In this document: in pieces, positions 8,818 to 16,542 of the stretch
Position numbering within the stretch: position 1 is the stretch's first letter
Layout of the letters: each line of letters opens with the position of its first letter
Assembly: GCA_016218905.1 (NCBI GenBank)
Contig: JACRCS010000037.1
Location: 1 to 55,388, forward strand
Source: Deltaproteobacteria bacterium
GTDB taxonomy: Bacteria > Desulfobacterota_C > Deferrisomatia > Deferrisomatales > JACRMM01
Direction of reading: 5' to 3'
DNA: 55,388 nucleotides
Made by a program: the position numbers and the translations under genes
Notes under the pieces: generated by a model
Told to the model about the DNA's origin: nothing
The model's input: only the letters and a program-made list of their open reading frames with translations
The model's database searches: none

Positions 8818-10902
8818 TCAGTTCTCCTCGATGTGCGTCAGGTAGTTCCCGCCCGCATCGACCCGGGTCCTCGAGCCCGCCGGCAATACGAAGGTGGTGA
8901 AGCGCTCTTCGACGATGCAGGGCCCCTGCAGCTCGTCTCCAGGTGCCAGGCGGTCGCCGTCGTAGACCTCGACCTCGAGGAAGCCGCCGGAGAACCAGGC
9001 CCGCCGGCTCCCCTTCCGCGCCCGCGACGCGCCCCCCTCGGAGCCGCTCCGGGTCCTGAGGACGGGCTTGGCGAGCTGGGCCGAGCCGGTGAGGTGGAGC
9101 CGCACGAGCTCGGTGGGGTAGTTGGGATCGGCGTAGCCCAGGGCCGCCCGGTGGTTTTCGTGGAAGTTGGCGATCGCCGCGTGCAGGGACTCCGCGGTTA
9201 CCGGCCCGGCCGGCACCTTGGCCATCCGCTGTCGGAACTGTCCGTAGTACCGGGCCTCCAGGGCCTTCTCGATCACGACTTCCGGGTCCGGGATTCCCTC
9301 TCGGGCCAGCGTCTGGCGGGCGAGCTTCTCCATCTCCCCGAAGAGTTCGTTGATCCTGCCGAGGTCCGCGTGGACCGTCTCCGCCTCGTAGGCCCGCTGG
9401 TAGTCGTGCTTCAGGTCCGAGAAGAGCATCCCGAAGGCGCAGTAGGTGGGCGCCACCTTCGGCACGATGAGCTTCTTGATGCGCAGCTCCTGGGCGATCT
9501 TCACGGCGTGCACGGCAGCGGCGCCGCCGGCGGCGCACAGGGTGAAGTCCCGGGGGTCGTATCCGCGCTTGGCGAAGGTGACGTCGGTGCCGCTCGCCAT
9601 CTTGGCGTTGATGATGTCGTAGATGGCCGCCGCCGCTTCCGTGACGCCGAGGCCGAGGGGCTCCGCGACCTTCTCCCGGATGGCCTTCTCGGCCAGGTCC
9701 CGGCGGAGTTTCACCTCACCCCCCAGAAAGAAGTCCGGGTCGAGGTAGCCCAGGACGACGTTGGCATCCGTCACCGTGGGTTCGGACCCGTCCTGCCCGT
9801 AGCACGCGGGTCCCGGCGAGGCGCCGGCGCTCTTCGGTCCCACGTCCAGGCGGCCCGCGGCGTCGATGAAGGCGATGCTCCCGCCGCCCGCCCCCACGGC
9901 CGAGACGTCCACCGTCGGCAGGCAGAACTTCTTCCAGTCGATGACCTGCGTCTGCACGGTGTCGACCGTCCCGTCGTGGGCAACGCCCACGTCGAAGCTC
10001 GTCCCGCCCATGTCCACCGAGAGGACGTTACCGAGCCCGTGGGAGAGGCCGAGCGCGAGGCCCAGCGAGGGACCCGCGGCCGGGCCGGAGAGGAGTAGCG
10101 TCGCCGGGTTCTCGACGACGACCTGCGGCGTGGCCGTGCCGCCGTTGCTCTGGATGAAGAGGAGCTGCCCCCGGAAGCCCTGCTTCTCCAGGATCCCGTT
10201 GATCTCGGCCACGTAGCCCGACACGGCCGGGGCGACGTAGGCGCTGAACATCGTGGTGCTCCAGCGGTCGAATTCGCCGATGACCGGCAGGACCGTGGAG
10301 GAGAGGGCCACGTGGACGCCCGGGTACTCCTCGGCGATGAGCTCGGCCACGCGCTGCTCGTGCGCGGGGTAGAGCGGGGAAAACATCAAGAGGACCGCAA
10401 TCGACTCCACCTGCTGGTTGCGGAGGTAGCGCACGGCTTCGCGTACCGACTCCTCGTTGAGCGGGATCAGCACCTTGCCGTCCGCGTTGACCCGCTCCTC
10501 CACCTCCGTCATGAGGCAGGAGCGCGTGAGGGGCGGCGGGGGGTCGACGCGGAAGTCGTACATGTCCACCTGCCGTTCGACCCAGTCCGACTTGGGGACC
10601 TGTTGAAACACCATGCGGGTCCGGAAGCCCCTGGTGGCGATCGTCCCCATCTTCGCGCCCGACCGCGTGGCCACCACGTTCGTGGCGAGCGTCGTGCCGT
10701 GGATGATCGTGCCCGTCCGCGCGAGGAGCCCCGAGAGGCTCGTCCCCGCGAGCTCGGCGAGCTTGCTGAGGCAGTTGAGGGTGCCGACGGCCGGGTCCCG
10801 TGGCGTCGTGTGCGCCTTGGCCGTGATCGCCTCGCCGTGTTCGTTCACGAGGACGCCGTCGGTGAACGTACCGCCCGCGTCCACTGAAATCCGAAAAGCC
10901 AT
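8818..10902 (-). CDS. hyuA: Hydantoinase A / oxoprolinase family subunit (ATP-binding)
   Basis: 694-residue HyuA-family ATPase of the actin-like fold. Visible motifs are the N-terminal phosphate loop DAGGTFTDGVL, IIHGTTLATNVVA, SNGG, LSGPAAGPSLG and the second phosphate loop DMGGTSFDVG. ATG at 10902 follows AAGGAGG. It couples ATP hydrolysis to amide opening in hydantoinase and oxoprolinase, or to substrate phosphorylation in acetone and acetophenone carboxylases. It heads the leftward operon hyuA-hyuB-ligase-dctPQM. HyuAB next to a CoA ligase recalls acetophenone carboxylase plus benzoylacetate-CoA ligase, but the accessory carboxylase subunits are absent, so that reading is inference. Confidence 0.93.
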   Translation of the reverse strand: MAFRISVDAGGTFTDGVLVNEHGEAITAKAHTTPRDPAVGTLNCLSKLAELAGTSLSGLLARTGTIIHGTTLATNVVATRSGAKMGTIATRGFRTRMVFQQVPKSDWVERQVDMYDFRVDPPPPLTRSCLMTEVEERVNADGKVLIPLNEESVREAVRYLRNQQVESIAVLLMFSPLYPAHEQRVAELIAEEYPGVHVALSSTVLPVIGEFDRWSTTMFSAYVAPAVSGYVAEINGILEKQGFRGQLLFIQSNGGTATPQVVVENPATLLLSGPAAGPSLGLALGLSHGLGNVLSVDMGGTSFDVGVAHDGTVDTVQTQVIDWKKFCLPTVDVSAVGAGGGSIAFIDAAGRLDVGPKSAGASPGPACYGQDGSEPTVTDANVVLGYLDPDFFLGGEVKLRRDLAEKAIREKVAEPLGLGVTEAAAAIYDIINAKMASGTDVTFAKRGYDPRDFTLCAAGGAAAVHAVKIAQELRIKKLIVPKVAPTYCAFGMLFSDLKHDYQRAYEAETVHADLGRINELFGEMEKLARQTLAREGIPDPEVVIEKALEARYYGQFRQRMAKVPAGPVTAESLHAAIANFHENHRAALGYADPNYPTELVRLHLTGSAQLAKPVLRTRSGSEGGASRARKGSRRAWFSGGFLEVEVYDGDRLAPGDELQGPCIVEERFTTFVLPAGSRTRVDAGGNYLTHIEEN

Positions 10903-11077
10903 CGCGTGTGCCTCCTTCGTTCGTTCCGTCTCTCTGGAATTGCGTTTGCTTGTCCCGACAGCCCTGCTTCAAGCTCCATGCCACGGGCTCACGCGAGACG
11001 ACGTGATGCGATCCAGCGGAATCTCAAAGACTTTCTTGGAGGTGGACTTCAGCGTCGGACGAGCGTGGCGAACCACG

Positions 11078-11095
11078 CCCTCGAAATTTCAAGGG
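11078..11095. promoter_or_regulatory. 18-bp near-palindrome upstream of the GNAT gene
   Basis: CCCTCGAAATTTCAAGGG is an inverted repeat with one mismatched base pair, centred 39 bp upstream of the GNAT start. GNAT toxin-antitoxin operons are often autoregulated through such sites. An A-rich CGAAATATCG follows at 11102-11111. It could equally be a leftover of the lost antitoxin's control region. Confidence 0.35.
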
Positions 11096-11124
11096 TGGGT
11101 GCGAAATATCGCGTCTGGGGAGTG

Positions 11125-11610
11125 ATGCGGCCACTGCTTGGCGATCAGCACGACCGAGCGGCCTTTTCATGTGGCGTCGAAACGCTCGATAGGTACTTTC
11201 GTGCGCAAGCTGGCCAGGACAGCCGCAAGCGGGTGGCAACCTGCTTCGTCGTGGTCGGCCAAGATGGCTCCGTGGCTGGATATTACGCGCTGTCGGCGAC
11301 GAGCGTCTTGCTCGTCGATCCGCCGTCCGAGGTGGCGAAGAAGCTACCCAGGTATCCGGCAATCCCCGCGACTCTGCTGGGGCGCCTTGCCGTCGATCGT
11401 CGCCAGCACGGCCGAGGCCTCGGCGAGTTGCTGCTGTTCGACGCGTTCAGCCGAACGCTTCGCAGCGAGATCGCCTCCTTCGCGTTCGTCGTGGACGCCA
11501 AAGATGAAGCCGCACAGGCCTTCTACGAGCATTACGGATTCAGACCACTCCCAAGCGCCGGGCGACGACTGTTTCTGCCGCTAGCCGAGATCGCCGCCTC
11601 GTTCGCGTAA
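11125..11610 (+). CDS. GNAT acetyltransferase, TacT-like toxin family, no antitoxin beside it
   Basis: 161-residue GCN5-related N-acetyltransferase. The N terminus, LLGDQHDRAAFSCGVETLDRYF, matches the pattern H-x4-F-x-CG-x3-LD-x2-L/F shared by toxins of TacT/AtaT type, which acetylate aminoacyl-tRNA. The acetyl-CoA loop region is VDRRQHGRGLGELLL and the C-terminal block QAFYEHYGFRPL is typical. ATG at 11125 is preceded by GGGGAG. Such toxins normally sit one to four bases downstream of a DUF1778/RHH antitoxin; the 220 bp upstream encode nothing of that kind in any frame. It is the only plus-strand gene in the left 47 kb. It may be an orphan toxin remnant or a harmless acetyltransferase. Confidence 0.85.
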   Translation: MRPLLGDQHDRAAFSCGVETLDRYFRAQAGQDSRKRVATCFVVVGQDGSVAGYYALSATSVLLVDPPSEVAKKLPRYPAIPATLLGRLAVDRRQHGRGLGELLLFDAFSRTLRSEIASFAFVVDAKDEAAQAFYEHYGFRPLPSAGRRLFLPLAEIAASFA

Positions 11611-11699
11611 GCTCGACGTCGACGACCCCCTGGTGCTGCATGTGGAATGCCAGGTGGCCGGCAGGGCGCCGGGCCCCGGCTTGGCCGAGGTAGCCGCAG

Positions 11700-11768
11700 A
11701 AGAAGCGCCCCACTTCAACGCGTTCGTCCGGCGCGGGACTGAATAGCAGGCAAGGACCAACCAAACGG
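11700..11768 (-). repeat. Dispersed intergenic repeat, copy F (partial)
   Basis: Reverse strand reads GGTCCTTGCCTGCTATTCAG followed by GTCCCGCGCCGG and ACGAACGCG, matching the left half of the repeat seen at 12421-12500. The hairpin half is degenerate. Together with copy A it flanks the TetR gene, both in the same orientation. Confidence 0.55.
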
Positions 11769-11772
11769 GACT

Positions 11773-12342
11773 CTAGTCGTGCGAACCTTCGAAGCCCTTC
11801 AAGAAGAGCCGCGCGACGTCCTCTGCGAGCCGGTCGGGCGGCACCTTCCCGGCGGGTTCGTACCACTGGACCACCCAGTTCAGCATCCCGATCAGGGAGA
11901 ACGCGGCGACGTTCAGGTCGACGTCTGCCCCCGATTCTTCCGCGAGGCGGCCCAGAACTTCTTTCAGAACCGACATGTACTCCCGCTGCTGCCGACGGAA
12001 GCGGCTCCGGTACTCGCCCTCCAGGGAGTGCTGCTCGTAGATCATGACCTTCGTTTCGGCGGGACTCTCGACGAAGACGTCGATGTGCGCCTTCACCATG
12101 AATTCCAGCATCTCGCGGGGAGCGGTCATCGTCGAGATCCGCGCCCTCACGTCCTCCAGCACCCGTGTCATGAGATCGTTGCAGATCGTGTACAGGATCT
12201 GCTGCTTGTTCTCGAAGTAGTAGTAGATCCCGGGGTTGGTGATGTTCAGCGCCTTGCCGATGTCTCGGACGGACGTTCCGCTGTAGCCCTTCTCGAAGAA
12301 GAGCCCCGCGACCTCGCGAAGGATCTCCTGCTTTCTCTTCAT
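11773..12342 (-). CDS. TetR/AcrR-family transcriptional regulator
   Basis: 189 residues from ATG at 12342, which is preceded by AGGA; an in-frame start at 12381 would add 13 residues. The N-terminal helix-turn-helix reads KGYSGTSVRDIGKALNITNPGIYYYFENKQQIL, a textbook TetR DNA-binding domain. The C-terminal ligand domain resembles the acyl-CoA-responsive branch (FadR/KstR2/PsrA-like), consistent with its place at the end of module B. It is the best local candidate to bind the paired operator sites at 21318-21335 and 32458-32475; this is inference. Repeats F and A lie on either side of it. Confidence 0.93.
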   Translation of the reverse strand: MKRKQEILREVAGLFFEKGYSGTSVRDIGKALNITNPGIYYYFENKQQILYTICNDLMTRVLEDVRARISTMTAPREMLEFMVKAHIDVFVESPAETKVMIYEQHSLEGEYRSRFRRQQREYMSVLKEVLGRLAEESGADVDLNVAAFSLIGMLNWVVQWYEPAGKVPPDRLAEDVARLFLKGFEGSHD

Positions 12343-12420
12343 TGCGCTTTTTCCTGAGGATGATTCGGTGCCAGGGTCCATTCAGTGTTCCCGTGCGGTT
12401 GGTTCCCACATCACGCCCGG

Positions 12421-12500
12421 CAGGGCGAACGGCGGCGAATCCGCGCCGTTCAGCCCACGCAGGGGCTGATCAGCAGGCAAGGACTTCCCAAGGGGACACG
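12421..12500 (-). repeat. Dispersed intergenic palindromic repeat, copy A
   Basis: Reverse strand: GTGTCCCCTTGGGAAGTCC, then TTGCCTGCTGATCAGCCCC, TGCGTGGGCTGAACGGCG, and the returning arm CGCCGTTCGCCCTG. GAACGGCG and CGCCGTTC form an 8-bp stem. It is the best-preserved copy and lies between the quinone oxidoreductase stop and the TetR start. Confidence 0.75.
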
Positions 12501-12512
12501 AGTCTGCTCTCG

Positions 12513-13505
12513 TCAGGGCACGATTGCCAGCTTGCCGGTCACCTTGCGCTCCGCAAGATGGGAGAGCGCCATCCCGGCGTTCTCCAGCGGGTATTCCCCT
12601 GCGAGCTCGGGGCGAAAGGGACGCGCCGAGTGCATCGCCTCCAGCTCGGCGATCACGCTTCGCGCCGACGCGGGGGACATCGCGACGATCGCGCCGAACC
12701 CCACGCCCAGGACGGAGAGGTTCTTGAGCAGCAGGTAGTCCGCCGGAACCTGAGGGATGCGGCCGCCGGCGAAGCCGACGACGAGCAGCCGGGCGAAGTG
12801 CGCCGTGGACCGCAGGCTCGCGTCGAAGAGGTCTCCGCCCACGGTGTCGAGGAGGACGTCGAAGCCGCGGCCTCCCGTGAGCTCCCGCACCCGGCTTCGG
12901 AGGTCCTGGGTGCCGCAGTCCACCCCTTCGTCCGCTCCGTGGGCCTCCGCCGCCGCGAGCTTCTCCGGCGACCCCGCGGCGGCGAGGACGCGCGCGCCGA
13001 GCCGTTTTCCCACGTCTACCGCGGCGATCCCCACGCCCCCTCCCGCCCCGGTTACGAGGAGGGTCTCCCCCGGACGGAGCCCGGCGCGATGTTTGAGCGC
13101 GAAGCAGGCGGTGCCGTACGCGATGACGAAGCCGCAGGCGGCCGGGGCGGGCATGCCCGCGGGGACCGGGAAGAGCCGGTCGGAGCCGACGGCGATGTAC
13201 TCGGCGAAGGCGCCGAAGGGCGGCGCGCCCATCACGTGGTCGCCCGCCCTCCACTCGGTCACGTCCGGCGCCGCCTCCACGACCGTGCCGGCGAACTCGA
13301 GGCCGGGGACGAAGGGAAAGGGAGGCCGGGCCTGGTACTGGCCCGCGACCATCAGGACGTCGGCGAAGTTCACCCCCGCGGCGTCGACGCGGACCAGCAC
13401 CTCCCCGGGTCCCGGTCGGGGCACCGGGACCTCCTCCACCGAGAGGGCCTCCGGTGGGCCGAAGGACCGGCAGAGGACGGCGCGCATCTTCTCGGGCCGG
13501 CTCAT
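12513..13505 (-). CDS. Zinc-independent quinone oxidoreductase / MDR-family NADPH reductase
   Basis: 330-residue medium-chain dehydrogenase/reductase of the quinone oxidoreductase (Qor/zeta-crystallin) branch. It has the N-terminal GroES-like domain (GPGEVLVRVDAAGVNFADVL, VPGLEFAGTVVE) without structural zinc cysteines and a Rossmann site VTGAGGGVGIAAVDVGKRLGA. The expected role is NADPH-dependent reduction of quinones or enoyl/enone substrates. A second Met 18 bases in (13487) is an alternative start; neither has a strong ribosome site. Repeats A and B flank it on both sides. Confidence 0.88.
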   Translation of the reverse strand: MSRPEKMRAVLCRSFGPPEALSVEEVPVPRPGPGEVLVRVDAAGVNFADVLMVAGQYQARPPFPFVPGLEFAGTVVEAAPDVTEWRAGDHVMGAPPFGAFAEYIAVGSDRLFPVPAGMPAPAACGFVIAYGTACFALKHRAGLRPGETLLVTGAGGGVGIAAVDVGKRLGARVLAAAGSPEKLAAAEAHGADEGVDCGTQDLRSRVRELTGGRGFDVLLDTVGGDLFDASLRSTAHFARLLVVGFAGGRIPQVPADYLLLKNLSVLGVGFGAIVAMSPASARSVIAELEAMHSARPFRPELAGEYPLENAGMALSHLAERKVTGKLAIVP

Positions 13506-13510
13506 CTAGA

Positions 13511-13600
13511 GTGTCCCATCCGGCAAGTTCCTCCTTCGATTCGTCCCCTGCGTTTGGCCGAACGGCGCTGATTGCCGCCGTTCGCCCTCCTCCCTCGCCA
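13511..13600 (+). repeat. Dispersed intergenic palindromic repeat, copy B
   Basis: GTGTCCCATCCGGCAAGTTCC, then CCCCTGCGTTTGGCCG, AACGGCGCTGATTGCCGCCG and TTCGCCCTCC. The arms GAACGGCG and GCCGTTC are intact. It lies upstream of the oxidoreductase start and opposite in orientation to copies A and F. Confidence 0.7.
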
Positions 13601-13624
13601 TACCCGAACGGACCGCACGGTTCA

Positions 13625-14086
13625 CTAGAGCACCGCGTAGTAGTCGAAGACCGAGTGGTCTCGGTGCTTGTCCCCGGTGCCGACGAAGACCGTCCGGGCC
13701 AGCCACTCGTGGGGCCCCGCCGGCACCTCGAAGACCGGGCTCAACCGGAAGTAGTTGAGCGACGGGTCCACCCGCTCGCCCGCCTCGATCCGCTTCGCGA
13801 CCTCCGGGGGCGCGTGGGCGAAGCCGCGGTTGTGCACCGAGATGAGGGTCCCGTCGGCCGCCCTCAGAAGGTAGCGCGCGTCGAACTCGACGACGCCGTC
13901 GGGCCGGAAGAGCGGCCAGTCACCGCCGCTCAACGGGACGGCCTCGCCGGTCAGCCGCGGCCCCTCGATCGTGCCGCCCACGACGGGAACGAAGCCCCGC
14001 GCCCCCCCGCCCGGGAGCGGCCCGAGGCGGACGCGAGCGCCGAAGTCGAGGCGGAGACGGAAGACGAACTCGAGGCCGGGGGTCAC
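13625..14086 (-). CDS. DUF3237 domain protein (first copy)
   Basis: 153 residues of the DUF3237 family, a small beta-barrel domain of unknown function. Visible family features are RGFVPVVGGTIEGPRL, GGDWPLFRPDGVVEFDARYLLRAADGT and the Tyr/Phe-rich C terminus. GTG at 14086 overlaps the TGA of the ABC ATPase gene in a GTGA, so translation is coupled. A paralogue at 36691-37140, clearly alike throughout, lies next to the other ABC system in this window. Both being tied to ABC importers suggests action on the imported compound, not a structural role. The stop at 13625 abuts repeat B. Confidence 0.88.
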   Translation of the reverse strand: MTPGLEFVFRLRLDFGARVRLGPLPGGGARGFVPVVGGTIEGPRLTGEAVPLSGGDWPLFRPDGVVEFDARYLLRAADGTLISVHNRGFAHAPPEVAKRIEAGERVDPSLNYFRLSPVFEVPAGPHEWLARTVFVGTGDKHRDHSVFDYYAVL

Positions 14087-14898
14087 TTCGCCGCCCCCGC
14101 GGGCCTGCGGATCATCTCGTGGACCTCCCTGCGGAGCTCGGCGAACTCGCGGGTGGCCTTCGTGAGGAGTTGGTCTCGAGCGGAGCCAAACGGGACGTCG
14201 ACGATCCGGGCGACCGAGGCCGGCGAGCCCGAGAGCACGACCACCCGGTCGGCGAGGTAGACGGCCTCGTCGATGTCGTGCGTGACGAGGAGGAGGGTGA
14301 GCCCGAGGTGCTCGCGCACCTTGAGGACGAGGTCCTCGAGGTCGGCCCGGGTCTGGGCGTCGACCGAGGCGAAGGGCTCGTCCATGAGCACCGCCGCGGG
14401 CCGGTAGGCGAGCGCCCGCGCGATGGCCACCCGCTGCTGCATCCCGCCGGAGAGCTGCCACGGATAGGCCTTCGACACGTCTGCCAGCCCGACCTCCCCC
14501 AACGCCTGAAGGCTCCGTTCCTGCTGCGCTTCCTTGCCGAGGCCGGCCGAGCGGAGCGGGAGCGCGACGTTGTCGAAGACCGAGAGCCACGGCATCAGCG
14601 AACGACTGTAGTCCTGGAAGACCACCGCGAGCTGGGACGGGGGGCGGTCGACCTCCCTTCCGTCGAAGACCGCCCTGCCCGAGGTGGGCTGTTGGAGGCC
14701 GGCGAGGCAGCGCAGGAGCGTCGTCTTCCCGGCTCCCGAGGGGCCGACGATACAGATGAACTCGCCCTGCACGACCGAGAAGCGCACGTCCGAGAGCACG
14801 AGACGGGCACCGGCTCCGCTCCCGTACGCGTGGGAGAGGCTCTCGACCTGGACGAGCTCCCGTCCGGCCGGAAGGGTTTCCGAACGATTGGCGATCAC
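14083..14898 (-). CDS. ABC transporter ATPase, nitrate/sulfonate/taurine type
   Basis: 271 residues; the ATP-hydrolysing subunit of an NMT1/TauT-type importer. It has Walker A GPSGAGKTT, Q-loop VVFQDYSRSLMPW, signature LSGGMQQR, Walker B VLMDEPFASVD and switch His in LLVTHDIDEA. GTG at 14898 overlaps the permease TGA (GTGA) and its own TGA overlaps the DUF3237 start. SsuB/TauB/NrtD-like length. The solute cannot be named from sequence. Confidence 0.95.
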   Translation of the reverse strand: MIANRSETLPAGRELVQVESLSHAYGSGAGARLVLSDVRFSVVQGEFICIVGPSGAGKTTLLRCLAGLQQPTSGRAVFDGREVDRPPSQLAVVFQDYSRSLMPWLSVFDNVALPLRSAGLGKEAQQERSLQALGEVGLADVSKAYPWQLSGGMQQRVAIARALAYRPAAVLMDEPFASVDAQTRADLEDLVLKVREHLGLTLLLVTHDIDEAVYLADRVVVLSGSPASVARIVDVPFGSARDQLLTKATREFAELRREVHEMIRRPAGAAK

Positions 14899-15674
14899 TT
14901 GCGCGCTCCTTGCGTCTGCGTCATTCCCCGGTGCCACCCCAAGGCGCGGGCCTCCACCAGCCGAAAGAGGTTGTTGAGGAGGTAGCCGACGATGCCGAGC
15001 GCCAGGATGCCCGACCACATCTCCGGAATCGAGAAGCTGCGCTGGGCGGCGAGGACGAAGTAGCCGATGCCGCGGTCGGCGCCCACCATCTCGCTGACCA
15101 GGATGAGGATGACTCCGATGGCGAGGCTCGTGCGGGCGCCGGCGAAGACCTGCGGGCTCGCGGCCGGGATGATGATGTGCAGCAGCCGGAACCGGAACCT
15201 CATCTGGAAGGTCCGGGCGACGTCGAGCAGGAGAGGCTCGACGCTCCGGACACCGTCCACCGTGTTGAGCAGGATGGGCCACACGGCGCCGAACGAGATC
15301 AGCGCCACCTTCATCGGGGCTCCCACGCCGAGGAGCAGGACGAAGAGCGGGAGGAGGGCCACACCCGGGGTGGCGCGGGCGAACTCGAGCACCGGGCGCA
15401 GCGCATCGTCGAGGCCCCGGACGAGCCCGAGGAGCACACCGAGGCCGACGCCGAGCGCGAGCGCGAGGGCGTAGCCGAGGGCGAGGTGCTTCAGGCTCGG
15501 CGCGAGGTCGATCGCCACGTGCTCGAAGAGCCAGAGGTGGCGGAACTGGACCGCGATGTTCGAGAGCGACGGGAAGTAGATGGAGGTGCTCCCCTCGCTC
15601 ACCTTCCACCAGAGGGCGAGCAGGAGCGCCGGGAACCAGAGCTCCGCCGAGAGTCGGGAGAGGGTCTTCTTCAT
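14895..15674 (-). CDS. ABC transporter permease (SsuC/TauC-like), second
   Basis: 259-residue integral membrane protein with six or so hydrophobic segments. The cytoplasmic coupling loop reads DVARTFQMRFRFRLLHIIIPAASP, the EAA-type motif of binding-protein-dependent permeases. ATG at 15674 overlaps the stop of the other permease in TGATG. Two distinct permeases here imply a heterodimeric membrane channel. Confidence 0.93.
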   Translation of the reverse strand: MKKTLSRLSAELWFPALLLALWWKVSEGSTSIYFPSLSNIAVQFRHLWLFEHVAIDLAPSLKHLALGYALALALGVGLGVLLGLVRGLDDALRPVLEFARATPGVALLPLFVLLLGVGAPMKVALISFGAVWPILLNTVDGVRSVEPLLLDVARTFQMRFRFRLLHIIIPAASPQVFAGARTSLAIGVILILVSEMVGADRGIGYFVLAAQRSFSIPEMWSGILALGIVGYLLNNLFRLVEARALGWHRGMTQTQGARK

Positions 15675-16537
15675 CACCGGGCCCCCGTGCGCACCGAGGG
15701 GTGCCACCAGAGCAGGCGCCTCTGGGCCCCGAGGAGCCCGGTGTTGATGAGCACGCCCAGACCGCCCGCCGTGATCACGTACGCGTACATCTCCGGCAGG
15801 TCACCGCCGATCTCCGCCTGGCCCAGGGAGTAGCCGATGCCCGGCGCGCCGCCGATGAGCTCGGCGGTGATGCACAGGAGGAGGCTGATGGTGGCCGCCA
15901 CCCGGAAGCCCGTGGAGACGAAGGGGGTCGCGCTCGGCACGAAGAGGTAACGGATGCGGTGGCGGAGCGTGAGCCGAAATGAGCTCGCCACCTGGCGAAG
16001 GGTCGGGTCGAGCTGGTGGGAGGCGTAGATGGACTGAACGATCAGCGGCCACACCGAGCCGGTCACCACGAGGACCAGCTTCATCGGGAGCGTCGGTCCG
16101 TAGAGGAGAAGCGCGAGGGGAACGAGCGCCACGGGCGGGATCGTCCGCAGGAAGTCGATGACGAGCCTCGTGCTCCCCATGGCGAAGCGGCTCATCCCGA
16201 TCGCCAGTCCGGCGGGCACCCCGATCGCCGCCGAGAGCCCCAGCCCCAGTGCCCAGCTCCAGCAGGTCTGCGCGACAGCCTTCCAGTAGACGCCCTCGGT
16301 CAGGAGCGCACCGAGCCGGGCCAGGACGGCAGCCGGCGCCGGAACGCTCCAGCGGGGGACCAGCTTGAGGGCGAGGACCGCCTGCCAGGCGGCGAGCGCC
16401 AGGACCACCACGGCCGCCTGGGTGGCGAGCCGTCCCAGCCCGCCGCGCCGGACCGGGGCCCCTCGGAGCACCGCCCGAGAGGCCCTTCGCTCCTCGGAGG
16501 AGCCGGCTCCTCCGGCAACGGCGTACGGGGCAGCCAT
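15674..16537 (-). CDS. ABC transporter permease (SsuC/TauC-like), first
   Basis: 287-residue permease with a long polar N terminus (about 40 residues) before the first helix, then six hydrophobic stretches and the coupling loop QVASSFRLTLRHRIRYLFVPSATP. ATG at 16537 comes five bases after the binding-protein stop. It pairs with the permease at 14895-15674. Confidence 0.93.
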   Translation of the reverse strand: MAAPYAVAGGAGSSEERRASRAVLRGAPVRRGGLGRLATQAAVVVLALAAWQAVLALKLVPRWSVPAPAAVLARLGALLTEGVYWKAVAQTCWSWALGLGLSAAIGVPAGLAIGMSRFAMGSTRLVIDFLRTIPPVALVPLALLLYGPTLPMKLVLVVTGSVWPLIVQSIYASHQLDPTLRQVASSFRLTLRHRIRYLFVPSATPFVSTGFRVAATISLLLCITAELIGGAPGIGYSLGQAEIGGDLPEMYAYVITAGGLGVLINTGLLGAQRRLLWWHPSVRTGAR

Positions 16538-16542
16538 CTCCG

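Noticed and set aside
8818..10902. Calling HyuA a genuine hydantoinase
   Set aside because: The family includes oxoprolinases and ketone carboxylases; nothing in the sequence fixes the substrate.
11611..11772. Minus-strand frame with FFCGYLGQAG and LAFHMQHQGVV
   Set aside because: Looks protein-like for 40 residues, but no start, no known family, and it overlaps repeat F; probably chance.
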